A stretch of 64,000 nucleotides of DNA, taken from NCBI GenBank assembly GCA_000525025.1, contig JCKJ01000001.1, positions 2,480,001 to 2,544,000 on the forward strand, in the 5' to 3' direction. Positions 9,132 through 18,050 of the stretch are shown here, in pieces. The stretch's first letter is position 1. The number at the start of each line of letters is the position of its first letter. This DNA comes from Methylophilaceae bacterium 11 (GTDB lineage Bacteria; Pseudomonadota; Gammaproteobacteria; Burkholderiales; Methylophilaceae). The position numbers and the translations under genes are program-made. The notes beneath the pieces are model-generated. The model worked only from the letters and a program-made list of their open reading frames with translations. It did no database searches and had not been told where the DNA came from.

Positions 9132-9950
9132 TTATTCGCCATTGGGCTTAAATTTAAGCTTCAAATTTCTAAACTGCGCCTTGGCCGCAGTATCCTCTGG
9201 CAGCGGGAACGGTTCGGAAGCGATAATCGCCCGCTCTACCGCTTCATCACAAGTGGCATTACCGCTTGACTTCACTAGCTTGGGTGTCCCCGATAGCTCA
9301 CCCGTAGGCAGCACACCAATATCAAATCGCAACTCCGGATTGCCATCACCACACAACGTTTTATTAACGTTGCCGCGAATTTTGGCTTTGATTTTCTCGG
9401 TGTATTCACCAATCACACTGGGGCTGACACTGCTGGCTTGCTGTGCAGCAGAAGGCTTATCGTCTCGCATTAAGGCTTGCAAGTCTTTTAGCTTTTTTTG
9501 TTCGGCCTGTTCCGCAGTTTTTTCCTGACGCAACTCTTCTTCACGCATCTCTTTTTTCAGTTTCTCAATCTCAGCTTTTTTCTTCTCTTCTTTCTTTTCT
9601 TCTAAGAGCTTTTTCTGTTCGGCTGCTTTTTTCTTTTGCTCCAACTCTATATCCACTTTGGGTGGCTGAGGCTCTGGCTTCTCTTGTACAGGCTCAGGTT
9701 TGGGTTCAGGCTTGGGTTCTGGTTTTGGCACTTCCTGCACAATAGGTTTGGGTGGCTCTTTAATTTCTACCGGCTTAGGTACACTCTTGTTTGGCAACTG
9801 CTCCCAAAGCTCTACCTCAGTGATGTTCATAGGCGGATGTGCAGCCTTCCAGTTAATGGACAGCACCATGGCCACAAACAGCACGCCGTGCACGGCAAAT
9901 GCCAGCAGGCCTGCTTTCCATGAAACATCGCTTTCGTGCTTTCTAATCAT
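9132..9950 (-). CDS. tolA: Cell envelope protein TolA
   Basis: TolA spans the periplasm and couples the TolQR motor to Pal. The 272-residue protein has one membrane helix near the N-terminus (about 13-33, GLLAFAVHGVLFVAMVLSIN), a Pro-rich KPEP repeat stretch at about 60-100, a charged Lys/Glu helical domain at about 100-165, and a compact C-terminal domain at about 175-272 with LRFDIGVLPTGELSGTPKLV. It is shorter than E. coli TolA (421 residues) because the helical region is reduced, which is common outside enterobacteria. Confidence 0.92.
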   Translation of the reverse strand: MIRKHESDVSWKAGLLAFAVHGVLFVAMVLSINWKAAHPPMNITEVELWEQLPNKSVPKPVEIKEPPKPIVQEVPKPEPKPEPKPEPVQEKPEPQPPKVDIELEQKKKAAEQKKLLEEKKEEKKKAEIEKLKKEMREEELRQEKTAEQAEQKKLKDLQALMRDDKPSAAQQASSVSPSVIGEYTEKIKAKIRGNVNKTLCGDGNPELRFDIGVLPTGELSGTPKLVKSSGNATCDEAVERAIIASEPFPLPEDTAAKAQFRNLKLKFKPNGE

Positions 9951-9975
9951 GTGCGTACTTTGCCAATCCTATCCA

Positions 9976-10368
9976 TCACGTTGCTGGCTTGAACAACAAA
10001 CCCACTTTTTCCACCTTGGCTTGTTTGAGCAAGTCCATAATGGCAATCACTTTGCCGTAAGGTGTTTTTTCGTCCGCCGCCACGACTACGGCACGTGGTG
10101 ATTTTTGTAATTGCTGCTTGATTTCCACCAGCAATGCATCACGCTCTAGTCGTCTGCCTTCCACTTCGGCACCGCCATCTTTTCGTACTGTGACAATAAT
10201 CGGCGCGCCTGTTTGTTTGAGTGATTGGCCTACTTTAGGCAACTCTACAACGCCAGGATTCGTCATGGGCGCAGTGACCATAAAGATGACCAATAGCACC
10301 AGCGTTACATCAATATAGGGCACCACATTGATTTGGTTCATCATCCGACGTTTACGGGTTCTGCTCAT
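9976..10368 (-). CDS. tolR: Tol-Pal system protein TolR (ExbD/TolR family)
   Basis: TolR forms the proton channel of the Tol motor with TolQ. The 130-residue protein has a single membrane helix at about 14-34 (INVVPYIDVTLVLLVIFMVT), in which Asp20 is the conserved protonatable residue corresponding to Asp23 of E. coli TolR, followed by a periplasmic domain with PRAVVVAADEKTPYGKV. It is 25 bases upstream of tolA but separated from tolQ by 148 bases containing a palindromic element. Confidence 0.95.
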   Translation of the reverse strand: MSRTRKRRMMNQINVVPYIDVTLVLLVIFMVTAPMTNPGVVELPKVGQSLKQTGAPIIVTVRKDGGAEVEGRRLERDALLVEIKQQLQKSPRAVVVAADEKTPYGKVIAIMDLLKQAKVEKVGLLFKPAT

Positions 10369-10426
10369 GGCAACTCCTCTTTATTCCATCAATTAAAGAT
10401 TGTGCGAAAGGATGCTAACGTTAGGC

Positions 10427-10488
10427 GTGCGCTGCACAAAAACCGCGGGCAGTACATGAAGTACGGCAAGGTTTTGATCACAGCGCAC
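10427..10488. repeat. 62-bp palindromic intercistronic element between tolQ and tolR
   Basis: The element is bounded by a perfect 8-bp inverted repeat (10427-10434 GTGCGCTG with 10481-10488 CAGCGCAC). Inside it, CAAAAACC and GGTTTTG pair with one bulged base, and two GTAC tetramers flank the centre. It is more GC-rich at its ends than the surrounding DNA and fills most of the unusual tolQ-tolR gap. The form recalls REP/BIME-like intergenic palindromes; no second copy is evident in this window. It has no T-run and is not a standard terminator. Confidence 0.6.
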
Positions 10489-10516
10489 AACAGCGCGATA
10501 CATGCTTGCAGCCAAT

Positions 10517-11191
10517 CTAAATTCTGCGTTGCAGAATATTGGTAAACTCTTCCATAAAGCTTTCATAGCGTACAGATAAACGATCGACGCTAGAAGCAAA
10601 ACGGTTGTAAGCAATCACTGCCGGAATCGCAGCAAACAAGCCAATGGCTGTCGCCACCAGCGCTTCTGCAATACCCGGTGCCACTTGGCTCAATGTCGCT
10701 TGCGCCACGTTGGACAAGCCACGGAACGCATTCATGATGCCCCACACCGTGCCGAACAAACCAATGTAAGGACTCACTGACCCAACCGAAGCCAAGAAAG
10801 GCAAATGCGCATCCAAGTTGTCCAGCTCGCGGTTGTACGCTGCGCGCATGGCACGGCGGGTACCTTCCATCACATCGCTCACTTCCATGCGGCCCTGTTG
10901 TTTATGACGCACAAACTCCTTAAACCCAGCCTCAAAAATACTGGCCATGCCTTGCGATTTACGACGGCCTGTACTCAAGCCATCGTATAGTTTATTTAAA
11001 TCACCACCAGACCAAAATGACGCTTCAAACTGCTCTGCATCCTTAGACGCATTTTTAATGGTGAATACTTTGATGAAGATGTACCACCACGAAAATAATG
11101 AGGTGATGAGCAAAATAATCATGACAATTTGCACAGGCAAACTTGCGCCTGAGACCAAAGAAAAAAACGACATGTCATTGGCTACATTCAT
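10517..11191 (-). CDS. tolQ: Tol-Pal system protein TolQ (MotA/ExbB family)
   Basis: TolQ is the inner-membrane motor subunit that uses proton flow through TolQR to energise TolA. The 224-residue protein has three membrane helices: about 16-38 (LPVQIVMIILLITSLFSWWY), about 130-155 and about 168-195 (the MotA/ExbB core VGSVSPYIGLFGTVWGIMNAF and ALVATAIGLFAAIPAVIAYN). It follows ybgC with a 4-base overlap and is followed by the palindromic element and tolR. Confidence 0.96.
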   Translation of the reverse strand: MNVANDMSFFSLVSGASLPVQIVMIILLITSLFSWWYIFIKVFTIKNASKDAEQFEASFWSGGDLNKLYDGLSTGRRKSQGMASIFEAGFKEFVRHKQQGRMEVSDVMEGTRRAMRAAYNRELDNLDAHLPFLASVGSVSPYIGLFGTVWGIMNAFRGLSNVAQATLSQVAPGIAEALVATAIGLFAAIPAVIAYNRFASSVDRLSVRYESFMEEFTNILQRRI

Positions 11192-11616
11192 TGTGACTCC
11201 ATGCTTTGTTTAATAGGGGCAGGTATGCCCATCGGTTTAAAAGTAGTTGCATTGACACAAGCAATTTTGACGTCAGCTTCAATCAAAATATCTTGTGCAT
11301 GTGTTTCTGGGTGGGGCCTGAGTATAGTTTGACGACATTCAAAACTACCACGCCCTAATACCAGCAATTGATTGCTGACGATTAACGCATCATCGAATCT
11401 TGCCGGTTTTTTAAATTGAATTTGCATACTATGCACTACAAATAAGATATTTAAATCATCTCTTAAATGTGTTTGATGAAAACCCAAATACCGTAACCAT
11501 TCGGTACGTGCACGCTCCATAAAGTTCAAATACTGGCTGTGATACACCACGCCACCAGCATCGGTATCTTCATAGTAAACGCGTACCGGCCAATTGAATA
11601 TACTTATTGCTGCCAA
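11188..11616 (-). CDS. ybgC: Tol-Pal-associated acyl-CoA thioesterase YbgC
   Basis: This is a hotdog-fold thioesterase of the 4-hydroxybenzoyl-CoA type, usually the first gene of tol-pal operons; E. coli YbgC acts on acyl-CoA. The active-site segment [17 protein letters not shown] is intact, with Asp19 the likely catalytic residue. No ATG precedes this motif in frame. The best start is TTG at 11616, overlapping the end of ruvB by 13 bases and preceded by GGAG, which gives 142 residues. Translation is probably coupled to ruvB. Confidence 0.92.
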   Translation of the reverse strand: MAAISIFNWPVRVYYEDTDAGGVVYHSQYLNFMERARTEWLRYLGFHQTHLRDDLNILFVVHSMQIQFKKPARFDDALIVSNQLLVLGRGSFECRQTILRPHPETHAQDILIEADVKIACVNATTFKPMGIPAPIKQSMESQ

Positions 11617-12641
11617 AGCTCTCCACTCGCTAAATTGGTTGGTACAGGTAGGCCAAAATGCTGATAGGCTAGGCTGGTCGCTACGCGTCCACGTGGTGTA
11701 CGCATGAGATACCCTTGTTGAATTAAATAGGGCTCCAGCACATCTTCGATAGTGTCTCGCTCTTCGCCAATCGCTGCAGCCAAATTATCCAACCCCACCG
11801 GGCCGCCGCCAAACTTTTCTAGCACGGCCTGCAACAACTTTCTGTCCATCACATCAAAGCCCAGCTTATCTACATCCAGCATTTTCAATGCCGCATCTGC
11901 AATATCACTGGTCACAATACCATCTGATTTTACTTGCGCGTAGTCGCGTACGCGACGCAATAAGCGATTGGCAATGCGCGGTGTGCCTCGTGAGCGGCGT
12001 GCAATTTCAAAGGCACCAGCTTCTTGCATGTTCACCGCTAACAAATTGGCTGAGCGATGCACGATTTTCGCGAGTTCTTCATTGGTGTAAAACTCTAGCC
12101 GCGCCACAATACCAAAACGATCACGCAAAGGATTCGTCAACATACCGGCTCTCGTGGTTGCACCGACTAAAGTAAACGGCGGCAGGTCTAAGCGCACACT
12201 GCGTGCAGCAGGACCTTCACCAATCATAATATCCAAACGATAGTCTTCCATCGCCGGATATAAAATCTCTTCTACCACCGGGCTTAAGCGATGAATCTCA
12301 TCAATAAACAGCACATCGTTGGGCTCAAGATTCGTCAGTAACGCTGCTAAATCGCCTGCCCGCTCTAGCACCGGGCCTGACGTTTGCCGCATGTTCACGC
12401 CCATCTCTTTAGCAATAATATGGGCAAGCGTGGTTTTACCCAAGCCTGGCGGACCAAACAATAATACGTGGTCTAAAGGCTCACTGCGACCACGTGCCGC
12501 GTTGATAAAAATCTCTAACTGGCCACGCGCTTTTTCTTGCCCCACATACTCGTCCAGCACCTTGGGGCGCAAGGCGCGCTCTAAGGCTTCTTCTTGCGGA
12601 CTCGCTGTATCTGGGGCGATGAGGCGATCAGTTTCTATCAT
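11604..12641 (-). CDS. ruvB: Holliday junction branch-migration helicase RuvB
   Basis: RuvB is the hexameric AAA+ motor that drives branch migration with RuvA. The 345-residue protein contains Walker A GPPGLGKT (63-70), Walker [10 protein letters not shown] (Asp114-Glu115), the sensor segment [20 protein letters not shown] and a C-terminal winged helix. Unusually, a DUF4349 lipoprotein gene separates it from ruvA; the two overlap by 14 bases, so the genes are still likely on one transcript. It also overlaps ybgC. Confidence 0.97.
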   Translation of the reverse strand: MIETDRLIAPDTASPQEEALERALRPKVLDEYVGQEKARGQLEIFINAARGRSEPLDHVLLFGPPGLGKTTLAHIIAKEMGVNMRQTSGPVLERAGDLAALLTNLEPNDVLFIDEIHRLSPVVEEILYPAMEDYRLDIMIGEGPAARSVRLDLPPFTLVGATTRAGMLTNPLRDRFGIVARLEFYTNEELAKIVHRSANLLAVNMQEAGAFEIARRSRGTPRIANRLLRRVRDYAQVKSDGIVTSDIADAALKMLDVDKLGFDVMDRKLLQAVLEKFGGGPVGLDNLAAAIGEERDTIEDVLEPYLIQQGYLMRTPRGRVATSLAYQHFGLPVPTNLASGELWQQ

Positions 12642-13509
12642 TGCGCAGTAGCTTTACTTTCACTTTTTTCCACAACTTCACAATCAGCAACAATAATGGA
12701 ATCCCAATAATCAACCAAGGCAGTGCGCTCATCACAAAGGTAATCAATGCCGCCAAGCTCTCCATCATGACACGCCCGGCATCTTTTAATGCGCGCGCTA
12801 CTGGAGAGAAAAATCCTTGTTCTGTAATGCCTTGCTTGGCAGAAAAATCAATATTCACCGCCACTAAATCCGTTTCCAAACTTAGCACTTTGCGGATACT
12901 CATGATGCTATCCAACTGGCTTTGCGTATTCGCCAGCTCGCGCTCCACGTCAATAATATCTTTAAATTTGGCGGATTTGTCACCGAGCATTTGGCGCAAA
13001 CGGTCGCGCAATTCCGTGAGGTTTTTAATGCGCGCATCGGCATCCACCACTTGATTGGTTTTATCTTCCGCATCGCGTGCATGTTGAATAATGTCACCAC
13101 TTTTTTCCAAACCACTCAAAAACACTTCGACATTCCGTGGTGGTAAACGCACGCTCAATGAAGCAGATGGCGGATTGTAAGGCGTTTCTTTATTAAAATT
13201 GGCGCTCAGTACTTGGCAACTCAAGGCTTCGCAATGCTTCAATGCAGCATCAAACCCTGCTTGCAACGTATTCGCGGGCAACTCCACATTTAAATGATGA
13301 CGCAACGCGATGTATTTTCTTGCCTGCTGTTGCCCGGCTGTCGGCTCGCTCAACTCCGTCATGCTTTGCTCAGCACCGCCTAGCACGTTATCTGCCGCCA
13401 TTTTGGCCATAGGTGCTGCTGCACGCGCCATATCGGGCTCGCTCGCAGCCCGCTCTTGTCCACAGGCCACCAGCAGCACACTACATACCAACATCCATAA
13501 TGTTTTCAT
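12628..13509 (-). CDS. DUF4349-domain membrane lipoprotein
   Basis: The 293-residue product starts at ATG 13509 and has a lipobox (LLVACG, Cys at position 16). It then shows the DUF4349 pattern: a beta-rich region with [16 protein letters not shown], a coiled coil at about 140-195 with [16 protein letters not shown] and [19 protein letters not shown], then VAVNIDF and a C-terminal membrane helix at about 250-280 ([17 protein letters not shown]) with a basic tail. Function is unknown in the family. It is embedded between ruvA and ruvB, nine bases after ruvA and overlapping ruvB; a functional link is not implied by sequence. Confidence 0.85.
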   Translation of the reverse strand: MKTLWMLVCSVLLVACGQERAASEPDMARAAAPMAKMAADNVLGGAEQSMTELSEPTAGQQQARKYIALRHHLNVELPANTLQAGFDAALKHCEALSCQVLSANFNKETPYNPPSASLSVRLPPRNVEVFLSGLEKSGDIIQHARDAEDKTNQVVDADARIKNLTELRDRLRQMLGDKSAKFKDIIDVERELANTQSQLDSIMSIRKVLSLETDLVAVNIDFSAKQGITEQGFFSPVARALKDAGRVMMESLAALITFVMSALPWLIIGIPLLLLIVKLWKKVKVKLLRNDRN

Positions 13510-13518
13510 CAATATCCT

Positions 13519-14094
13519 TTATTTGGAAAGGCTTTTCAGCGCCTGTTTGATACCATCCGTCACGGTCACTTCTTTATCCAGCAGTTTGACGGCGGCCGAC
13601 GCTTCGCGTTCATTGTAGCCTAAAGCCACCAATGCATTGAGTACATCATGCGCAGCAGACTTAGGTTGCGCTTGTATCGTGACCGATCCAATGACGTTAA
13701 ATTTATCTTTCAGCTCAAGTAGCAAGCGCTCGGCCGTTTTTTTACCAATCCCAGGAATACGTGTGAGCATCCCCACCTCTTGCTGACTGACGGCAGTCAC
13801 CAGATCGTCGATACTCACGCCACTTAAAATTGACAAAGCGGACTTTGCCCCAATGCCGTTGACTTTAAGCAGTTGTTTGAACGTATTTTTCTCTTGCTCA
13901 CTGCCAAATCCGTATAACAATTGCGCATCTTCGCGTACCACAAAATGGGTGAGCAATTGTACCTTTTGCCCTAGCTCAGGCAGGTTATAAAAAGTGCTCA
14001 TGGGCACTTCCACCTCATAGCCTACGCCTTGGCAATCCACAATCACGAAAGGTGGCGATTTTTCAATCAATATCCCGCTTAGTCTTGCAATCAT
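13519..14094 (-). CDS. ruvA: Holliday junction DNA-binding protein RuvA
   Basis: RuvA forms the tetramer that holds the junction square-planar for RuvB. The 191-residue protein has the N-terminal OB fold ([20 protein letters not shown]), two helix-hairpin-helix motifs ([16 protein letters not shown] and [20 protein letters not shown]) and the mobile C-terminal domain that contacts RuvB ([16 protein letters not shown]). It overlaps ruvC by four bases. Confidence 0.97.
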   Translation of the reverse strand: MIARLSGILIEKSPPFVIVDCQGVGYEVEVPMSTFYNLPELGQKVQLLTHFVVREDAQLLYGFGSEQEKNTFKQLLKVNGIGAKSALSILSGVSIDDLVTAVSQQEVGMLTRIPGIGKKTAERLLLELKDKFNVIGSVTIQAQPKSAAHDVLNALVALGYNEREASAAVKLLDKEVTVTDGIKQALKSLSK

Positions 14095-14654
14095 ACCAAC
14101 CTTCCATTTTTTACTCTAAACCCTGCCGTGGCCAATTTGCCTAAGCCTTGGCCACCATGCGCATGACAAATCGCACAGGCCAACGCATCGGCGGAATCAG
14201 GGCTGGGTGTGGCAGGTAAATTTAATAATCGTTTCACCATTTCTTGCACTTGCTCTTTTTGCGCATGACCATTACCCACCACCGATTGCTTGACCTGCAA
14301 CGCAGTATATTCTGCCACGATTAGATTTCGGATAACCGCAGCGCTGATGGCAGCACCACGCGCCTGCCCTAATAACAAAGTAGACTGTGGATTGACATTG
14401 ACGAAGACTTTTTCAACGGCGACTTGGGTAGGCTGATAAGTATCAATCACCTCAAACAACCCCTCTAAAATAACCTTTAAACGGGCAGGCAGCTCCTCAC
14501 GGTCATCCTCACCTTCCACTGGATTCTTTTTGGCCGAAGCTGTTTTAATGACACCACTAGTGACGTAGCTGAGTTTATTATCTTGCGACTCTATCACCCC
14601 AAAACCAGTGATGCGCAGACCGGGGTCAATACCTAATATTCGAATGGAATTCAA
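14091..14654 (-). CDS. ruvC: Crossover junction endodeoxyribonuclease RuvC
   Basis: RuvC resolves Holliday junctions by paired nicks. The 187-residue protein begins with [17 protein letters not shown], whose Asp10 is the first metal ligand; [13 protein letters not shown] carries the Glu, and [16 protein letters not shown] the last acidic ligands. A short insert of charged residues (about 46-58) is not typical of E. coli RuvC. It starts nine bases after yebC and overlaps ruvA. Confidence 0.96.
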   Translation of the reverse strand: MNSIRILGIDPGLRITGFGVIESQDNKLSYVTSGVIKTASAKKNPVEGEDDREELPARLKVILEGLFEVIDTYQPTQVAVEKVFVNVNPQSTLLLGQARGAAISAAVIRNLIVAEYTALQVKQSVVGNGHAQKEQVQEMVKRLLNLPATPSPDSADALACAICHAHGGQGLGKLATAGFRVKNGRLV

Positions 14655-14663
14655 TTGGCCGTT

Positions 14664-15389
14664 TTATTCTTCAATAATCGCCGTCGTGTACACGTCTTGT
14701 ACGTCGTCTAAATCTTCCAGCATATCCAATATTTTTTGCATTTTAACCGCGTCATCACCCGTGAATACAGTTTCCATCGTAGGTTTCATGGTGACTTCTG
14801 CCATGGCAGGTTTCAAGCCTGCGGCTTCTAACGATTCTTTTACTGTCAAAAAGTCCGCCGGTGGGGTAATCACTTCGATACTGCCATCTTCATCGGTAAC
14901 AATATCTTCTGCCCCTGCTTCTAAAGCGACTTCCATCACGGCATCTTCGCTTACGCCAGGTTCGAACACGAGTTGACCACAGTGTTTAAATAGAAAAGCC
15001 ACGCTACCATCAGTGCCTAAATTGCCACCATGTTTGGTGAGTGCGTGACGTACATCCATCACGGCACGTTGTTTGTTGTCGGTTAAGCAGTCGATAATAA
15101 TGGCCGCGCCATTGATGCCATAGCCTTCGTAACGAATCTCTTCGTAATTCACGCCTTCTAACTCACCCGTGCCTTTTTTAATGGCGCGCGTGATGTTGTC
15201 GGAAGGCATGTTCTCTTCTTTGGCTTCTGCCACCGCGGCACGTAGGCGCGGATTCATGGCGGTATCGCCTCCGCCCAGACGAGCAGAGACGGTAATTTCT
15301 TTGATAAGTTTGGTGAAAATTTTACCGCGTTTGGCGTCTTGACGTCCCTTGCGGTGTTGAATGTTTGCCCATTTACTGTGACCTGCCAT
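14664..15389 (-). CDS. yebC: YebC/PmpR-family probable transcriptional regulator
   Basis: The 241-residue protein has the family start [20 protein letters not shown], the acidic middle domain with [20 protein letters not shown] and the C-terminal segment [17 protein letters not shown]. YebC proteins bind DNA in some bacteria, and recent work on the family points to a role at the ribosome when polyproline stretches are translated. Placement just upstream of ruvC is conserved in many proteobacteria. It is the first gene of the long minus-strand block. Confidence 0.93.
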   Translation of the reverse strand: MAGHSKWANIQHRKGRQDAKRGKIFTKLIKEITVSARLGGGDTAMNPRLRAAVAEAKEENMPSDNITRAIKKGTGELEGVNYEEIRYEGYGINGAAIIIDCLTDNKQRAVMDVRHALTKHGGNLGTDGSVAFLFKHCGQLVFEPGVSEDAVMEVALEAGAEDIVTDEDGSIEVITPPADFLTVKESLEAAGLKPAMAEVTMKPTMETVFTGDDAVKMQKILDMLEDLDDVQDVYTTAIIEE

Positions 15390-15467
15390 GCTCTATTTCC
15401 TCGGATAGCTAACTTATCCCAGTATTTTATCATAGGCTTGCGCATGCCTCAGTGTTTGGCAAAATCT

Positions 15468-16388
15468 CTAAAGCTCTTGCCCTTCGGCGCAATCGACTGG
15501 CTTATGTTTACGCATGGTGATCACAGATATTTGCACCAATGCCAGAGAAATGAGCAGCATACCGATCAGCTCATAGCTATTCGGCACTTCGTTTAGCTGT
15601 ATCCATGCTGCAATCACACCAATGACTGGTGCGAGCATACTCGTCATACTCGCCACGCCAGCTGGCAATATTTGTAATGCATATAGCCATAATAGCCATG
15701 CCAAGGCGCCACTTAAAAATACATTAAACAGCACTGAGCCAATCAAATAACCTGTCCATTGAATAGGTGCCGCTGGTACCAAAAACGCGATCAACACCAT
15801 GGGGATAGACCCCAACAACATTGGCCAGGCAGTTAAATTGAGTAAGTCCAACTCCGGGCTACGACGATGTAGTTTTTTTGAAATAATGGCAGATAACGCC
15901 CACGATACCCCTGAGAAAATGGCCAAAAACATACTGAAGCCATCGGCTTTGATATGCAGTGGATCAAAAATCAGCACCATGCCAAACACCGCTGAAATGA
16001 CGGCTAACCACTGCCAACCTTGTACTTTTTCACCCAACATGGGCCAAGCAAATAGCATCACCCAAAACGGCATGGTATAGGTGAGCACTGCAGTTTTTCC
16101 AGCGCCGCCTTCTACCAATGCCCACAGCAACACACCGGTAAAGCCCACCGTTTGCAACAGGCCTAGCACCAGCATGGTGGGGAACTCTTTCAACCCCATC
16201 GGACGTTTGGTTAAATAGATCACGACAAATAGCACAATGGCCCCAAAAAACGTACGCATGGCAGCAAATTGAAAAGGCCCCGCATATTGCAAGGCGCTCT
16301 TCATCACTACCCAGTTGTAACCCCAAATTAAGGTGAGCACAATCAGTGCAATCATGGCGCTGATATTTTGTTTGGTGCTATTCTCCAT
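15468..16388 (-). CDS. EamA-family (DMT superfamily) transporter
   Basis: About 306 residues with ten predicted membrane helices arranged as two EamA repeats; the first opens with IALIVLTLIWGYNWVVMKSA and the second begins near ILKPSG-equivalent residue 150 (FSMFLAIFSGVSWALSAIIS). Members export small metabolites, amino acids or drugs; the substrate cannot be predicted. ATG 16388 is chosen because GGA lies six bases before it; an upstream ATG at 16403 has no ribosome site. A 36-base gap separates it from the SnoaL-like gene upstream. Confidence 0.86.
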   Translation of the reverse strand: MENSTKQNISAMIALIVLTLIWGYNWVVMKSALQYAGPFQFAAMRTFFGAIVLFVVIYLTKRPMGLKEFPTMLVLGLLQTVGFTGVLLWALVEGGAGKTAVLTYTMPFWVMLFAWPMLGEKVQGWQWLAVISAVFGMVLIFDPLHIKADGFSMFLAIFSGVSWALSAIISKKLHRRSPELDLLNLTAWPMLLGSIPMVLIAFLVPAAPIQWTGYLIGSVLFNVFLSGALAWLLWLYALQILPAGVASMTSMLAPVIGVIAAWIQLNEVPNSYELIGMLLISLALVQISVITMRKHKPVDCAEGQEL

Positions 16389-16424
16389 TGAATGTCCAAT
16401 CATTAAGTACTACAACATGTCCGG

Positions 16425-16802
16425 TTAATTCCAGATATGGGTCACTGCTTTCCAACCACCATCACTTTGCTTGCGGTATACCAAATGCACATTACCGCCA
16501 AATGTTTGTTTAGTGCCATCTGCATTGAACATTGCCGCCGCCCAATTGCCACGTTGATACGCAAGGTTTCCATCGGCAACCGCTTCTGTCAGTGTCAGCT
16601 GATGTTCAACGACCCCTGCCTGAATCAGCCCGTCAAAAAATACTTGAATCGCCTGCGCACCATTCACTGGTGCACCGGCTGGCGCTGGCATCACTGTTGC
16701 ATTGACATCATAAAGCCTGCCGATTTCAGCTGCGTTTTTGGCATTAAACGCCTGATCAAATTGCGCATTGATGGCTTGAATTTCTGTTTGAATAGTTTGC
16801 AT
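16425..16802 (-). CDS. SgcJ/EcaC-type SnoaL-like (DUF4440) protein
   Basis: A 125-residue protein of the NTF2-like cone fold: an N-terminal helix with INAQFDQAFNAKNAAEIGRL, then RLYDVNATVMPAPAGAPVNG, and terminal beta strands with VHLVYRKQSDGGWKAVTHIW. Proteins of this type are often described as SgcJ/EcaC oxidoreductase-like or as calcium/calmodulin kinase II association-like; the true activity is unknown. It lies between the MarR gene and the EamA transporter, all on the minus strand, and may belong to a MarR-controlled unit. Confidence 0.8.
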   Translation of the reverse strand: MQTIQTEIQAINAQFDQAFNAKNAAEIGRLYDVNATVMPAPAGAPVNGAQAIQVFFDGLIQAGVVEHQLTLTEAVADGNLAYQRGNWAAAMFNADGTKQTFGGNVHLVYRKQSDGGWKAVTHIWN

Positions 16803-16839
16803 TATGTTTCCTTTACTTTCTTGAGTTAGTACGGTTCAT

Positions 16840-17355
16840 TTAAATCAGTGCTGGAATCCCCAGTTGGATCAAGCCTAATATATTGTTTAATTCTTCACGC
16901 TTAGTGGCATCTAGCCCCTGCATGCATTGTCTCAACCGGCGATAGTAATCCGGCATCACCACATCTAGTTTGGCTTGGCCTGCATCGGTTAATCGAATAA
17001 TCACACTGCGTCGGTCTGCCTTATCAAATACCCTGACCACCAAACCGCCTTGTTCTAAGCTATCAATCAGGCCAGTCATTGTGGCGCGTGTAACACCCGT
17101 TTTCTCAGCCAAGATGGAGGGTGTGGACGATACGTTTTCTTCTCGCATCAACAAAATAAGCACCCACCAGCGCCCTTGCAACAAATCATGTTTGCTTAGG
17201 CAGGCATCTAATGCCAACGATAGTTCGGTAGCCACCCGCAACAGATTTAAAAAGCTGGCAATCGCCGTCACATCCGCATCTGGATAGCGCTCGGCGAATT
17301 TTTCCAACACTTCAGAAGTAGGGAGATCTCTAAGTTGTAGCATAATTAGCGTCAT
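16840..17355 (-). CDS. MarR-family transcriptional repressor
   Basis: The 171-residue protein has the MarR winged-helix domain at about 50-145: NVSSTPSILAEKTGVTRAT is the recognition-helix region, followed by LIDSLEQGGLVVRVFDKADR, with the D-x-R wing motif. MarR proteins repress their own promoters and release DNA on binding phenolic or oxidising ligands. A perfect 8-bp inverted repeat directly abuts the start codon, as expected for autoregulation. The downstream SnoaL-like and EamA genes are the likely regulon. Confidence 0.9.
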   Translation of the reverse strand: MTLIMLQLRDLPTSEVLEKFAERYPDADVTAIASFLNLLRVATELSLALDACLSKHDLLQGRWWVLILLMREENVSSTPSILAEKTGVTRATMTGLIDSLEQGGLVVRVFDKADRRSVIIRLTDAGQAKLDVVMPDYYRRLRQCMQGLDATKREELNNILGLIQLGIPALI

Positions 17356-17356
17356 T

Positions 17357-17376
17357 ATAGTTAGCTTCCTAACTAT
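17357..17376 (-). promoter_or_regulatory. Probable MarR operator (inverted repeat ATAGTTAG-CTTC-CTAACTAT)
   Basis: A perfect palindrome with 8-bp arms (17357-17364 and 17369-17376) and a 4-base spacer lies one base upstream of the marR start. Twenty-base palindromes of this shape at the repressor's own promoter are the norm in the MarR family, so self-repression is likely. Confidence 0.72.
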
Positions 17377-17464
17377 GTCAAGTGCAATATTTTTTAGGGT
17401 GGGATATTGGCTAAAATTTTTATCGGAGTATATTTAAATGTGCGCACTCGCTGGGGGAGACATC

Positions 17465-17899
17465 ATGAAAACACTCAAACAAATTTTGAATGAAAAAAAG
17501 CATCAAGAAGTGATTAGTATTGCACCCAACCGCCCGGTATTTGATGCATTGGTGATTTTGGCAGAATACAAAATTGGTGCACTCGCCGTCATCGATGAAG
17601 GTCAATTGGTCGGCATTTTCTCGGAGCGTGATTACGCACGTGAAGTGGTGCTCAAAGGCCGCTCCTCCAGAACTACACTGATTAACGAGGTGATGACCGC
17701 CAAAGTCATTTCTGCCAGCCCGCAAGATTTAGTGGACAGTGCCATGCAAACCATGAGCGATAGACGCATTCGCCACTTACCGATTGTGGAAAACGGTACG
17801 ATTTTGGGCATGCTGTCGGTAGGAGACTTGTTGAAGGAAACCATTGCTTACCAACAAGGCCTGATCGAACAATTGGAAAATTATATTCAAGGTAATTAG
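17465..17899 (+). CDS. CBS-domain-pair protein
   Basis: ATG 17465 follows a GGGGGAGA ribosome site and gives 144 residues; an upstream in-frame start at 17438 lacks support. The protein is almost wholly a pair of CBS domains: about 8-65 (VFDALVILAEYKIGALAVID, then IFSERDYAREVVL) and about 75-135 (VDSAMQTMSDRRIRHLPIVE, then GMLSVGDLLKE). CBS pairs bind adenosyl ligands and act as energy or ionic sensors; with no partner domain, the target is unknown. It is transcribed toward pqqA. Confidence 0.88.
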   Translation: MKTLKQILNEKKHQEVISIAPNRPVFDALVILAEYKIGALAVIDEGQLVGIFSERDYAREVVLKGRSSRTTLINEVMTAKVISASPQDLVDSAMQTMSDRRIRHLPIVENGTILGMLSVGDLLKETIAYQQGLIEQLENYIQGN

Positions 17900-17938
17900 G
17901 TGGATACGGCTGCATCCTTAGCCAGTGCTCATGATTTA

Positions 17939-17956
17939 CATGATAGCTTTATCATG
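17939..17956 (+). other. Inverted repeat upstream of pqqA
   Basis: CATGAT (17939-17944) and ATCATG (17951-17956) form a 6-bp inverted repeat with a 6-base spacer, 40 bases beyond the CBS gene stop and about 95 bases before the pqqA start. No T-run follows. It could be a regulator site for pqqA or part of a weak terminator; the sequence does not decide. Confidence 0.35.
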
Positions 17957-18050
17957 AATGGCGTCTGTTTGGTAGTACACGAACGCTGCATAATGCTTCT
18001 CACGGACATGCATTTGCAGCCGTGAATGTTAATCAAATAAGGAGACTATT

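Noticed and set aside
9650-9760. Tandem DNA repeat within tolA
   Set aside because: The KPEP codon repeats produce a GGTTCAGG-like periodicity, which is explained by the Pro-rich linker of TolA rather than by a mobile or regulatory repeat.
9088-10101. Plus-strand open frames over tolA and tolR
   Set aside because: They are reversals of the Pro/Lys/Glu-rich TolA sequence and have no start signals or homology-like motifs.
18001-18024. Riboswitch or regulatory hairpin in the pqqA leader (CACGG...CCGTG)
   Set aside because: The arms are only five to six bases with a 14-base loop, and no known riboswitch core is present.
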